Shown here: piece by piece, positions 13,290-26,079 of the stretch
Numbering within the stretch: the first letter of the stretch is position 1
How the letters are laid out: every line of letters begins with the position of its first letter
The notes under the pieces: generated by a model
Databases searched by the model: none
Told to the model about the DNA's origin: nothing
The model's input: the letters and a program-made list of their open reading frames with translations, nothing else
Origin: Alligator mississippiensis
Lineage: Eukaryota; Chordata; Crocodylia; Alligatoridae
Length of the DNA stretch: 64,000 bases
Assembly (NCBI RefSeq): GCF_030867095.1
Contig: NC_081828.1
Coordinates: 51,499,434-51,563,433 of the forward strand
Reading direction: 5' to 3'
Position numbers and translations under genes: made by a program

Positions 13290-13952
13290 TCTGAAGTGAG
13301 TAATGGTTAAAGCAAAGAAAGAGCTGGGCATACTGGGTGGTCACAAGTTGACTATGAGCCACAAATGGGATGCAGCTATGAAAAGGCAACCACAATCCTA
13401 GGATGAATAGGGAGAAGTATTTCCAGTAGCACCAAGGAAATATAAGGCAGTTTCATTGTATAAGGCACTGGTGATATCTCATTGGAATACTTGCTACAAT
13501 TCTTATCACTGTGTTCAAGACAAACTAATGGAACTGGAACAGGTGTAGAGAAGGGCTGCTTGGATGGCTGGAGCGGGGACAGCATAATTTATAAGTGGCT
13601 GGCTTGGAAAATAGCAACATAGAGGCTAAGAGTAGCTATGATTGATGTCTAAAATGCACTGGGGGATGGAAGAGGATAGATAAAGGAGAGAGAATTGCTA
13701 TTTAAACTGGATAACAATGGTGGTATAATACCAAACAGGTATAAAGTGGCTAGGAATAAATTTAGTAACCAGATTTCCAGATCAGTGAGGTTCTGGAACA
13801 GCTTTCTCATGGGAATAGTGGGAGCACAAATCCAAGCCACCTTTATGCTGAAGTTTATGAAAGGAATTGTGATGTGATTGCAAGCTGTAGTGAGGGACTG
13901 GACTTGACGGCCCAGAAAGCCCCTTCCAGCTCTGTGCTCAGTGCTCCTAAGT
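13290..13952 (+). mobile_element. Old CR1 retrotransposon 3' fragment
   Basis: Reads in CR1 sense. A degraded end of ORF2 (RYKVARNKFSN, then VRFWNSF) is followed by gggactggacttgacggccc and ccccttccagctctg, the conserved CR1 3' UTR. Heavily mutated. Confidence 0.7.
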
Positions 13953-16900
13953 TTTGCAGGAGCTGTTGAGATGCTGCTGCTAACAGGCTCAGGCATGTTA
14001 GACTATTTAGAATTTGCTTCTTCCAGCCCAAAGCTCTCCAGACACATGGGACAACAGTCCTGAACTGACAGCTACTGAAGTCAGCATGAGGGCTTCCAAT
14101 GATTTCAGTGATATTGGGCCCCAATTACTTCTGTCTGGGCCTGATCCTCCCCTTCTGTGTTCCTGTCTATCTGCCAGTACATGGGCAAAATCCCACAGCA
14201 TGCCCCTAGGATTCCTTGTTGTCAACACCTTGTTTGTCGTAAGAGAATGCTGACTCCCTTCAGGATGTTAGAGTTCTTCCCCTCCTGTGTAATTCACCCT
14301 CTCCTGGCTGCTTGCTCTAAACCTCAGGATAATTGCAAGCTGTTCTCATAGCTCTAAATCAAATCACTGCTCCCATGAAATGAAGTTTTCTGGATGCAAA
14401 CAGCTCCCTGTCTCATAAATTACAGCCCACTCTCTGCATGGCTCATTCCAAGAAGGTCACAAAAGGTCAAGCTCTGCCTTCTTCCAGCCCCTTGTGTTTG
14501 CCATATTAATAAAGTCTCTTGGGGTCTGATAACTTAATAGAAATCTTCTCTGCCCCCACCTCCTTATAAATTTAAGGGCACAGCTTGGTTGTTAAAGATC
14601 ACAGGAAGTTTTTCAGTCTTGATTATTCATCCTTCTCTGGGTTCTGGCTGGTGGAAATATTGGTCCACTGGGTTATAGAGCAATTGATTTGGGTGGTTTT
14701 GTTTTGTTTTAGTAACATAGATACTACCCATTTAATTGCTCTGTTTTGGCACCATATAGTTACTTGCCAAGAGCTTAAAATCAGTCATGAAATTCTGAGT
14801 CTGTTTCACTCTTTCAAAAACATGTCTCTAAAAATATAACTAAATTAAGGCACTCATTTATTGGGGAGCCCAGTGGGACTGCCTAGGCAGACCAGCACAA
14901 TGTAGATCCCTTTAGATACTTCCTTCCTACTCTAATACACAGTTCAGTAGGACACATTTTTGCTGGCTTGCTGGCATGTCCTTTTCCCTGCCATAGTGGT
15001 GCCCACACTGGGTACAGTGCAGTTGAAAGTTGACGTTGGTTTATTTCTCCTTAGCATCTTGATTATACCTCTCCCTCCTGAACTGTTCCCAATTAAGGAG
15101 CTCCCTTTGGGTTTCCCACATTTGGAGTCTAGATGAATGGTTGAGAAACCGTAACTTTCTGGTGTGGTTAAACAGATCAGGATAGCAGGTTTGTCTTGTA
15201 ATGTGCTTGCCATGTGCTCTGTAATGTGACCACTTAGCGAAACTCTTGACTGACTATATAGAACCTACCCTTTCTAACCTGTGTGCAAAGACTTAGACTG
15301 AAAGATCCCCATCATGCATAGGAAAGTAAGTTCAGATACAGTAAGAATCTCTACCCTCCCCATTCAAACCTCAGGTAGATTCTTCTGGCAGTTTGAGGAA
15401 AGAAATCAGATCCCATTGTTTTCACTTTTATTACTACTTCTGCATTTATGGGCTCCAGACAGGAGCAGGCAGAAGAAATGCCAGAAGGCTAACATTGTTC
15501 TTGTGGAAGTAGGAAATGTCATGAGAGAACCTGCTTTGCAGGTCTTGTGGATTATGTATGTGTGTAGCTCAGCTAAGTTTCTAATCAGTGTCTGAACTTG
15601 CAGGTGTTTTTTTCAAAATTGAGCTCTGAACCTTTTGAAATCCACCCATCAGTAATTACAACTTGTTGATCCCAACAGTTTGGAAGGTCAGAAGGTTTGA
15701 TGCTAGCTTTGGTCAGTGGTTCATAAAAAATCTTTCTGTGATGCTTATTAGTTTTATTGGCCCTTCTGGGTCAACTTTATCCATTTCTGCTTTATCTTTT
15801 AAAGATAGGTTACCTGTGGCTGCACACTGTTTAGGACTAAGGGCATATCACTGCTTCCTATAAGAACATGTCTTCAGTATTATTGTCTTCCTTTCTTAAT
15901 ACAATATGCTTCTTTACTTATTTGTTAGACAGGCAGCATCCACGAGGCAGACATCTAGAACTCTTTCCTGAGTGCTTACGGCTAATTTAAAGTCCACTGG
16001 TGTATAGGATTAGTTCAGATAGTTCCTTCCAGCATATGTTACTTAGAGCTTACTTCCATTGATTGAACACAACTGATGTGCTGAGTGCAAAACAGCAGAA
16101 ATGATGAAAAGTAAATCCGATAATGCAAGTTCTCTAAGATTTAGAAAATGGGTCTGAGACATTGTTCTTTCTTCAAACCTGCTTAGGAGATTTAGACACC
16201 TAGCTCCTATTAATTTTAGGGTTTATGGGTGCTCTACTGCTGCTAGATGGATTTGAAACTCTCAGCTTGCATATACTGTGCATTCTGTTTTACATGAAGT
16301 AGTCTAGCATAGCAATGGAGTGGGGCAACACCACTGGCTCTGCTCTACTGTCTGCCCTAGGCTACTGTGCTATGTTGGACTATGCTGTGTAATATAAAAT
16401 ACTCTGTTCCACATCAGAGGTGTCTGTGCTTCGGTAGCAGAGGAAATGTTTCAGTCTAGTTATAGTCCAGATTCTGTGCTGATTTACACTTGCGCCATTT
16501 CCTTTACTGCACTGCGGTGTCAGATTAGACTTCGGCTTGGAGTTTTGTAGATAACTTTTAAATGTATGAAGCACTTTGGGGTCCCTCAGGATGAAATGCA
16601 TGCAATATAGTAGCTGAGGTAGAGGTTTCAGAATCAGAAATGCAGAAAAGATGAGGCAGAGTTTGAAACCCCCTCACCCCTAAGCAGCCCTTTTAAGCAT
16701 CTCTCTCTATCACTTGAGCACTGCTGAGAGGGGAAAGAGATGTGAACTGAGCTGCCAAAAACACTAAGTGCTTTTATTTTTCTTGGAGGTTTTAAAGGCC
16801 CATATCCTCAGCTCACCTAAACTGCTTTAATTCTGTGGAAAGTCAGTAGAGCTCCACTGATTTACCCCAGCTGAAGAGCTCCCTTTTTATTTCCATCTCA

Positions 16901-17900
16901 GTGGCCAGCTCAAAAGGAGAAAAGAGTGTCTCTGTGAGTATGCCCAAAAATAAAATCGAAGCACTCTTGATCCCCTTGGAGGTTTCTTCTGTTTGAGAGC
17001 AGCCCTGTTTCTGGCACTTTGGCCCGACAGCACTTCTATTACAAACCCCCAGGCTCAGAGGCTGAGAGCCTTCTCTCAAAAAATGTACATGGGGATGCAG
17101 ATTCAGTATGGAGGATCAACGTAAGAAGGCTGCCCCCCACAGGAGTCTGTACCACAGAAGGGGCAGCTCTGTGCTGCCTAGCCATAGGAGCAGCCCTGCA
17201 CCCAGCAGTGCACCTTGAGGCCCCGGGGGTGAATGGAATAGTGCTTCCCCATTCCCCTCCAGGGAGGTTTTGTTCACAGCAGGCTCAGCCCTGTACCCAA
17301 TAGCATATCAGGGAGAAGGCAAACAGAGACCCAGGGGCAGCTCCCAGGGAGCCCATGCTATGGGGCTGCTGCTGCCAGACTTTCTCTCTCTTTGCCACTG
17401 CTGCCTGGGCTCTCTACACAGGAAAGGCAGTGTTGCCTACAGCAGCAGTGGCAGCAATAGTAGTTGCATTCCCTATAAAGAGAGCCCAGGCAGGTAAGAC
17501 TTCCCTTCATCTCACTCCCTGCTCTACAGTGGTTGGCTTATCACTCCTTCTCTGGGCACTGAATGAGGTCACTACACCTCTGTATGGGGTCTTTAGGCCA
17601 AGAGTGGGTTAGGAGCAATTCCATTTGACTGGTACAGTGACTGACCCACCCTGAGTAAAACAGAAAAGTTAGGGCTAATTGTTGTTGCACCATAAAGTAC
17701 CTTCATTTACGACACTTCATTCTTGACAGTTTGAGTGGAATTCTGTTTCCCTGTGTGTGCCTAAATGGCAGCTTTTCCAGTAGCATAAATAATTTTTTGC
17801 TAAGCAAGGGTAGCGATTCTCTCTTGTACCTGCAATGCGGACACGTAAGCTTGCATTCATAAACTCAGCATGTGCAGTTGGCTTCAGACTGGCTGGGTGG
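13953..17900. other. No gene recognised
   Basis: About 4 kb of unique-looking sequence. No exon with family similarity was found. A MIR-like piece (agcactttggggtccctcagg) is near 16570-16610. The cluster of ORFs at 17019-17612 is composition-driven. Confidence 0.35.
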
Positions 17901-17904
17901 AATT

Positions 17905-18690
17905 TTCATAGATTTCATAGACATTAGGTCTGGAAGGGACCTCAGAAGATCATCAAGTCCAGCCCCCCACCCGAGGGGCAGGAAGTCAGCTGGGGTCATA
18001 GGATTCCAGCAAGATAAGAATCCAAATTTCTCTTGAAGGCATTCAATGTGGGTGCTTGAACCACTTCTGATGGCAGGCTATTCCAAACCTTGGGGGCTCA
18101 GACAGTAAAGAAATTCTTCCTTATGTCTAGCCTGAAATGGTCTTGCAGTAGTTTATAACCATTCGACTTTGTCATCCCTTGGGGCGTGAACACCCCTGAT
18201 AAATTTATAGGTGGCTATCAGATTGCCCCTGAGCCTGCGCTTTTCCAGGCTAAAGAGCCCCATAGCTCTCAGCCTGTCGTTGTAAGGTCAGTTTTCCTGA
18301 TGTATAGGTCCAAGGACAGAGCCTTGGGGGACCCCACTGGTCACAGGACACCATGACGATTGACTTCTGTCAACTACCACCTTCTGGGCCCGACCACGGA
18401 GCCAATTCCTCAGCCAGTGGACCATAGTCGACCAGAGGCCGCAGTTGGCCAGTTTTGCCAAGAGGTGACCATGGGATACCAGATGGAAGGCTTTTTTGAA
18501 GTCAAGATATATGACATCAATCTCCTCTCCCTTGTCCAGGTGATAGATCACCTGGTCATAGAAGGAAATGAGATTGGTCAAGCAAGATCTACCCGCAACA
18601 AACCCATGCTGGGTATCCCTCAGGATATTGCCGTCAGCTAGTCTGTTAAGGATGGCCTCTTTGATAATCTTGCCCTTTGTCTCTTTAAAA
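17905..18690 (-). mobile_element. CR1 retrotransposon, internally deleted
   Basis: From the 3' end at 17905 (complement of CR1 tail, tctggaagggacctcagaag) to about 18690. The reverse strand carries an RT piece: SCLTNLISFYDQ-type, IDVIYLDFKKAF, SGVPQGSVLGP. After SVLGP it jumps straight to the 3' UTR, so the RT catalytic box onward is deleted. Confidence 0.85.
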
Positions 18691-19299
18691 ATCCCTAACC
18701 TATGCTACTAAGAACGTCTCTAGAATAACTGTGAATTAATTTTAAAGACTGAGGGTCCAATTCAGAACTTGAACATTTTAAAGCTTGTTCCAGTGACCCT
18801 TTTAAAATAATAATTAAAACTGTATGGTTCCTTCCTTCCCTCCCAATCCTCAGTGACTGAATCAAAAATTTGGGGAGGATGGTAAGAATGTTGTTTCTGG
18901 TTGAACCAAAATGAAGCATTTCCATTGTCATGCAAAAATAGGGAAAAAATGGTTTTGAGGGGATTTTGTTTCTACCCTTGCAATAATTAAGCTACATTTT
19001 TAAAAATCAACACCTTGAAACAAAGTTGAGACTTCTTTGGTTTCAGAGCAAACCTCTTGACTTCTTCATTCCCCTTTTGTTTCATCCAAACTAATTTCCA
19101 TATTTGATCTGAAATGATGCTTTCCATGAATAAATTACTTGTCTTTAAACATTTTGGCAGTGTGTATCTGGCTGTAAAACAAACTAGTATTGCAGTTCCT
19201 CCCTCTTCCCTCCCCTACCTCCAATCATGGGTGGAGGGGCAGGTATGTGGGTAGAACTAATGTAAAAAAGGAGAGTGACTGGGCCAGTTCTCTCTAAGT

Positions 19300-19402
19300 G
19301 TAATGATGAGAGCACTAGACAGGGACTTGAGAGAGCCATGTACAATTCCGTGTTCTGCCACAGATCTTTTGTGGCACTGTGGGCAAATCAGTTAGCCTGA
19401 CT
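19300..19402 (+). mobile_element. MIR-type SINE fragment
   Basis: The run gagcactagacagggactt, then gttctgccacag and gtgggcaaatcagttagcctg, follows the MIR core and tail. Diverged. Confidence 0.5.
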
Positions 19403-19559
19403 GGTTCTCAGTCACTGACCGACTTTTTTTAAAGGTGTGATGAGATCTAATCCATGATCCCAGCAATCGCACCTTCTGCCATGCCACATGTACATGGCAG
19501 ATGGCATGATTTTGGGATCAAGGATCAGATCCCAATTATATCATACTTGCCAGTGTACA

Positions 19560-20115
19560 GGGAGCCCTGGTTCATTATTCTGGGCTCCCCCTGCACTGGC
19601 AGGGTGCCCAGCAACCAGATGATTGTCAGTTAGCTCTTGGGACCAATAGGCTGGTTGGAGCCCCTGTGTGGTCCCAAAAGCCAGCCAACAATCAGCTGAT
19701 GGTTGGTTGGAAGATTGAAAGTGATCCGCAGCTCCAAACTTGAAGTGCTACCAATCTGCAGTTATCAGCTGATGGGGAGCACTCCACAGCTCAAGTTGTG
19801 GGGTGCCTTCTGATCAGCTGATGATCAGCAGTGCTCCGCGGCTCCAGCCGCAGAGTGCTTCCAATCAGCCGATCATTGGTAGGATCAGAACTGGGTTGCC
19901 CAGTGTGGCCCAGATCATGTTGGCAATCAGCAGTGGGAGCCCCACTGGCCCCATGTTCAGTTTGGGGTGCAATGGCAACCAGCCACAAAGTTATTACACA
20001 TTTTGTATAATAACTGTGGCTGGTTTTCTATTCTGTTGCACCAATTAACCAAAGAGCATGTGTCTGAATTATGCTTTAAGTCATGATTAACTGGTTAATT
20101 GTGTTTTAAGTGTAA
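19560..20115. repeat. Minisatellite-like repeat, inverted copy 2
   Basis: It contains repeated cagctgat, ccaatcagc and gctcca motifs in units of about 50-65 bp, then ccagccacaaagttattacac, which is the reverse complement of the left flank of the repeat at 61-400. The terminal part near 20050-20110 (ctttaagtcatgattaactgg...gtgttttaag) resembles 60-105 reversed. Same family as copy 1, opposite orientation. Confidence 0.5.
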
Positions 20116-20551
20116 CGTCGGCCATAGGCAATTCCCAATCTGTAAATGAGGGTAAGAGCATTTCCCTGCTCCAGGATGGATAAAAATCAATGATTTAAAA
20201 AAAATATTTTTAATGGCTTTTTTTTATTTAAATCAGATTTTTTTTTAATTTAATTGTATTTCTTTTTCTTAAGATGCTTTAAAAAAAAACAACCTGTATA
20301 AAAATGAGTTTAATTTAAGATATGTTAAAGCTCAAAGATATCATCATGGAATACGGATTATAACTTCTAATTATATACTATTTAAGACAAGATATTCATG
20401 TAACCTTTTTAGAAAAGTTTTTTATAAATAGGTCACAACAGGCCATGGCTTATGTTAGGGCCCAGTCTTATGGGGTTCCCAGAGGCTCTTATATAGATTA
20501 GTAAGATTAAAGAAAACCACTACCCAATGGGACTCAGTGCTTAGTCTAAAA

Positions 20552-21074
20552 CAGTGTTTCTCAACCTGTGGGTCACAACCCAAAAGAATATACCTTGCAG
20601 GAATATTTCAAAGGGTCGCGAGCTGCAGCAAGGCAGAGGGGTGGCGGGAAGGCGCCTGCTCCTTCCAGCAGGGGAGGGGGGCAAGAGAGAGCTGTGTGGC
20701 CAGGCTGGCAGCACCAGGGCCAGAGCCCATGCTTGAGGGGCGGGAGGGGCCACAACCAGGCTGCCTGGCATGGTGCACCACAGCAGCCCCAGCCCAGGGC
20801 AGGGGGGGCTGGAGGGGTGCCACAGGCCTCTCCTCCTCCCTCCATCTCATGCTGCTCGTGCTCTGCTGCCACCCACATGAGCTGGAACTGCCGCAGCCAC
20901 TGCGCTCTGGCCTGAGCAGGCAGGGTGCAGCTGAGGGACACCAGCATGGCTCGAGGGGGCAGGGGACTGCAGGTCAGGCACTTGCAGGGCCAGGGCGGGG
21001 GGTGGGAGGAGGGTCAGGACAGGCCATGGATCTTCACAAATGGGTCCCGGTAGGAAAAATTTTGAGAACCGTTG
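20552..21074. mobile_element. hAT-type element, first of a tandem pair
   Basis: It begins cagtgtttctcaacctgtgg and ends ttttgagaaccgttg. Flanking 8-mers gtctaaaa (20544-20551) and gtctagaa (21075-21082) match at 7 of 8. The GC-rich interior produces long overlapping ORFs on both strands (up to 182 codons) that are not genes. Confidence 0.8.
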
Positions 21075-21082
21075 GTCTAGAA

Positions 21083-21604
21083 TAAAGGTCCCCAACCACT
21101 GGGCCATGGCCCATGACCAAGCCATGATGGGTTGGCTGTTGGGTCATGGCTTCTGCTGCCACCAGTCATGTGCAGGGTTAAAGCTGGGTGGTGGGGCAGC
21201 CCCAGGAGGCAAGCAGATGGTTCCATGCGTCCCATCCTGTTACCACCAGCATGGCCGTGCCTGGCGAGGCACTGCCCGTGCAGCAGGTACTGGGCCCCGC
21301 GCTGGGCCAGGCAGGACCCCACAGCCCCGCTCGCAGCTGGGATCAAGGGGATGCGGGCAGGGAAATGCTGGGAGCAGAGGACAGGGAGATGGCTCTGCTG
21401 TTTGGAAAGGCAACAGAGCCCCTTCTTTCCAGGCAGCCCCAGCTGGGTCACTGCCTATACAGCCCCCTCCCCTGCAGAGTACTCCGGTGCCCATGGCTGC
21501 GGTGCCCCAAACTGATCCACTCCTTCAAGCCCCGCCATGTAAAAATTAAATACGTAAATTAGATAGTTTGCTGGTCCACAGTATAAAAAGGTTGCAAACC
21601 AATG
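21083..21604. mobile_element. hAT-type element, second of a tandem pair
   Basis: It starts immediately after gtctagaa (21075-21082) with taaaggtccccaaccact and ends ggttgcaaaccaatg before an identical gtctagaa (21605-21612). The ends are imperfect inverted repeats. ORFs of up to 169 codons inside are compositional. Confidence 0.78.
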
Positions 21605-21612
21605 GTCTAGAA

Positions 21613-23261
21613 GATTCCATCAAGCATCTCTGTGACGCTTAGTTTTAGTTCTCAAACAGTGGATTTGTGTCACCAGAGAGAAAATCCTTGTTAACAGCAG
21701 TATATGGAGATGATGGACAACAGACCTGATTACCTGTCATCAGCCCTCTTGTCTCTGCAACTTTCTGTACACAGTCAAGCCCTTACCTTTCTCTAAAAGT
21801 ACAAAGTTTCAAGAAGTTAAATGAATAAAGGATATCAAACAACAGAATGCACTTTGTAGAAAACAATGATTAAACCGGGGCTTCTTGACCAGTGATTTAA
21901 AATCAAATGCACGCTGCCCTGCCTCATGTTGGCATGCAGATAAATATATTAAAGGTTGAGGTGCTCGGGAACCATAGTAATGGGATTTAACCCAGGTGTC
22001 AATTCAGAATCATTTCACATCAGTTAATGAAGAAATTCCAGGCTTGGCATGGTGTCACTAAAAGCAAAATTTGACCGACTGAGCAAATCCAATCTGCATT
22101 CCTACAGCACAGTTGGTCGCAATCCTTGACAAATTCTTGAAGAGGTTTGATTTGTTGCCACACCTGCCCCACAAACAATGGAGATTAGTTACTACATGAT
22201 AAGTTTCTGATCAATAAGCAGCAGTTTCTTTGGCTTTGGGATGTGGCAGCTCTTGGAAGTGAATAATAAGGTATGGAGGGTTACCCTGGAAACAAAGAGT
22301 CTGCCTTAGGGGGTGGCAGTGCAGACTTGGCCACATCCTATTCTGAGTGGTCTGGAGACACCCACTGCAGCCCCACAAGTGTGTGTGGGGGGGAGGGAGG
22401 AGGGTCATAAAGCCAGGCCATCTTGAGGATGTGGTAGTGTGGTGCACCCAGGGGTAACTAACCACCAACCGTCCAGTTCCATGGGAGTCCTGGGCACAGG
22501 GAAGGGTTGTTACCTCCAGTGGAACAGCCATGGCAGGACAACTCAGACATGTGAATTACCCAGGTTTCCAAACTACAATGAACAAGGAGAACTGCCTGAG
22601 TGGGTTTACACCCCTGTTGTACTTCAACCTTACGGGCTTCAGAGAGCCAGCAGTGCTTTGAGTAGCAGGCAATCGGGAAGAGTTGGATTACAGCTTTTTC
22701 TTTTTAAGTGATGTTTTAAGCATCAGCTCATTCTCATGCTTAGCTATGCTTCACTTATCGATGTGCATCTTGCTCTTCTTTCTGCCATTGGTCTGGAACA
22801 TGCAGTCTAATTAATCAACGTTTTGGCGCATGGCTATTCTCTGAAGGAAACCCAGCTCTGTAAAGAAGTCTCATTGACAATCTACACCATATCACCAGTC
22901 TTAGAGTGGTACTTAGGCAATGTACTAGCCTCAGGTTAGTCTCTTGCAAAGGAAAGAATACAGCCCTCTCTGCATGTTCTCTCAGACGTGTGTTCTGTGC
23001 GTGGCACTAATGCTGTAATCATTGTTTTTCTTGTACAACATCTCTTGTAAAGACCAGCTATAGCTCCACATCATTAAGTGATTTTCCCCCTACCACCCTG
23101 ATACTGACACAGATCACTGAAATGGTCATTTTCTTGCAGAAGTTTACTTTCCATGCAGGACTCATAGGAAGGAGGTAGAGTTGTAGTGAAGCTCTCCATT
23201 GGCACCTAGAATTACTTGGGTTGGCCAGATGCATTTTGTAAGAATTTATTTGCATTTGTGG
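21613..23261. other. No gene recognised
   Basis: No exon or repeat was identified with confidence. A short G-rich stretch lies at 22381-22405. Confidence 0.35.
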
Positions 23262-23505
23262 AGAGAAGTGTAATTTAGTGGTTAAGGCACAGGGTTGGGA
23301 TCTGGGAGACCTTGGCTTAACTCCCCACTATGCCATAGACTCCCTTTGTTCTCTTAAATAAATTGTTTAATCTCTTTGTACTTTAATCTCCCACCCAAAT
23401 GGGAACCACACTGCAGTTCTCTTACTCAGTTAGGTCTTGTAGATTGTAAGATCATCAGGGCAGGAACTGTCTATAGGGCCTGGGCACATGCATGCATTTA
23501 CAATA
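23262..23505 (+). mobile_element. tRNA-derived / MIR-like SINE
   Basis: The run tttagtggttaaggcacagg, then gacc-ttggcttaactcccc and tgtaagatcatcagggcagg, is the usual head, B-box region and tail of vertebrate MIR-like SINEs. A matching distal tail (tacagtgctcaccacaatgg) occurs at 23825-23885. Confidence 0.65.
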
Positions 23506-24476
23506 AAAGAATGTACACTGTTTACTGATAAAAATTATATCAGGACCTGCAATGGATAGAAGTCCAGCTAGTCCATAATAGCTGCTTCCTGTACTACTAC
23601 GGTGCCTTGTCAGCAAATTGAAGAAGAGCCAGTAATAGCTAGTTCACCTACAGCAGCAGTTATCCCAGGATGGAAGTGGGCACATACCTCTAACACCAGT
23701 GTAGCTTTAATCCTGTTTTTTTTCTAGGGATAACTACACCAGATTTGTTATACTTTTTGTTTGTCCCTTGGTAAAGACTGATGACACTGGAATAAATGCA
23801 TTGGGTGTCCAAGCTCTTACTCAGTATTTGTACAGTGCTCACCACAATGGAGCCTTATCCAGGAAGGGTCTCTACAAGTTACTATAACACAGACAATGAA
23901 TAGGTGGTCTGACACTAACTGAGAGTGCAGTCTAAGAATGGAAAGAGATAGCGAGCCAGCTTGGCACTGCTTTTTATTGTCTGTAAAGTTCAGTCTTTTG
24001 CCATAAACAGCTGGCTTAGATCAGTGCTCAGTGGAGACTTTCCTATAATTAGAAAGGGAATCTTAGTTGGAAGAAAACAATGACAGGGTGACAAAGGTCC
24101 TAGCATTGTTTATTGGCAAAAATGATTCCTGTTAATTTGAGTCACACAGATGAAGCCTATAATGGAAAGCTAACCTTGTGAGACACTAAGAGGAAAGTAA
24201 ATACTGCCTTAATTGCCCTAATTCTGATGGGAGTCACTCCATGTCAATGGCACGCAGTCAGCTTTGCTGTTAGCAGAAGCAGTTGCACCTACTTTAGTAG
24301 ACTCCTTCCCACTTCCACCAGTTCTGAATTGAAACCACAGAGCAAGTAGGACTGTGGGGGCAGAATCTGACTCCTGATTAAATATGAGTACTCTGAGCTG
24401 GGGTGGCACCACCTCACTGTGCTGGGCCAGGGCAGCTGGGCAAGGAACTTGGCTGTCTAATGAGAGGTTCCTAAAA

Positions 24477-24732
24477 CAGGGGTCAACAGCATTTTGGAGC
24501 TGGGGGGCACTTTGCCCTCAAAGCCAAGCTCTGTTAGGCTATTTCTAACTCTGCCCACACCACCACCACTCCAGTTACCATTCCCCCTACCCTTCCCCCT
24601 GCAGTGCCACTACTACTCCCACCACCGCTTCTCCCCATCTCCCAGGCAAAATGTTCCCATCACCAAAGCCCCCTGGTTCCATGGGCTCCATAAGCTGGAT
24701 CTGGCCTCTGAACCATAGGTTTCTGACTCCTG
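24477..24732. mobile_element. hAT-type non-autonomous element, 256 bp
   Basis: It begins caggggtcaacagcattttgg-like and ends ggtttctgactcctg. Flanks tcctaaaa (24469-24476) and ccctacaa (24733-24740) match at 6 of 8. The beginning resembles the element at 58961-59272. Confidence 0.65.
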
Positions 24733-24740
24733 CCCTACAA

Positions 24741-26079
24741 GTTGGAGCACTAAAAATAGGAGGTAGTACTAGGGGTTGAGTATATCTGGAATTAACATTT
24801 AGGATGAGCTCAGTCATTGGTTCTGCAAGTCTGTGTAAAGTGTACTTCAAATCACACTGTATTGGTCATAGTTGCACTGAAGTGTGCATCAGAGATAATG
24901 CATGAACATAGAATTAAGCATTAGGGCCCAATCCTTTACTCTGAACAGCTGGTAAAATTTACCCTTATATGCGGCTGTTGCCTTCCTTATAAGAGCAGGA
25001 CACAGGCAAGAAGTTATTGAACATGGGCCCAAAATGGAGCACAGATGTGCACAGCTGGGACTACAGATCAGTCTGCTTCAACACAGGGTACTCAGCCCTT
25101 GGCTCTGCTGAGGCTGAGAAGGGAGGGGAATCCACGAGGAAGAGTCCACACAGCACATTGACAGATAACATGAATTTACTCCTTCACTGCCCAGACACCT
25201 GCTAGTGGCTTTTTTTCCCCCTACCTTAATTTCCTCCATTTTAACTTCCTCGTGATTGCAATTAAACTCAACGCAAATAAATGTTTGCATCATTCTCTAC
25301 CCTCTCTCCTCCTTCTCCTGCTTTTTGTTTTCACCACTGTTCCTTTTAGCCTGTCCTGTTACTCCCCCCACCCCAATCTCTCGTACATGTAGGTGCCTCC
25401 TAGTTCCCTGCCTTGGTAAAGTTTTTTGGGCTTCTCTCTTTTTTTCTTGCTCCCTCTTTCTCTCTCTGCAGAGGAGACCAACAATAAATGCTTCTTCTTT
25501 CATTACTTCCTCCCTTCAGAAGAGGCTTACTCGTGGGGAACAGGGATCTCTCTCATGGAGGCCACCACTGCCACACAGGAGCTGGCCCCCTTAATCAACC
25601 CGTAGACCATTAATAAAGAAACATCTTTGCTTCCCTTTAAAGTTGCTTGTGCAGCAAGATTTGCAGGTCACCTCCTCATCAGCCTGCGAGGATAAGAATA
25701 GAACTCAGTCTTGTGATACCTGGTGTCCCGTTTCCTGGAGGAAGCAGCCCCTCACACTCCAAGAGCTAATTTTGGGATTTTTCTGTCCGGTGAGGTGTAG
25801 TATTGGGTTGCTGTAGTAATCAATGGGGTGCACAACCCTGCTGCTTCTCTCTCTGTCCGATTTGATGGCAGGGATTAATTTGGGAGTGCTGGAGTGAGAG
25901 GACAGCCTTGAGGTGTCCAGGAGGTTCACTGGTAGCACAGTGCTAACTGTAACCTAGTGACACTGATATGGGAATCGCAGGACACAGCACTTGGAGACTG
26001 GTAGCATCTGAGGGCATCCAGTGGAAGAGCTTCAGTCCCTGTTGGAGTGGCCTGACCAGTGCCGCATAGAAGGGAAGCG
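24741..26079. other. No gene recognised
   Basis: A pyrimidine-rich region at 25290-25470, otherwise nothing coding. The extreme 3' part may already belong to the CR1 that follows. Confidence 0.3.

Noticed and set aside
20537..21549. Long overlapping ORFs (124-182 codons) on both strands
   Set aside because: They lie inside two GC-rich hAT elements, overlap in several frames, and show no family motifs.
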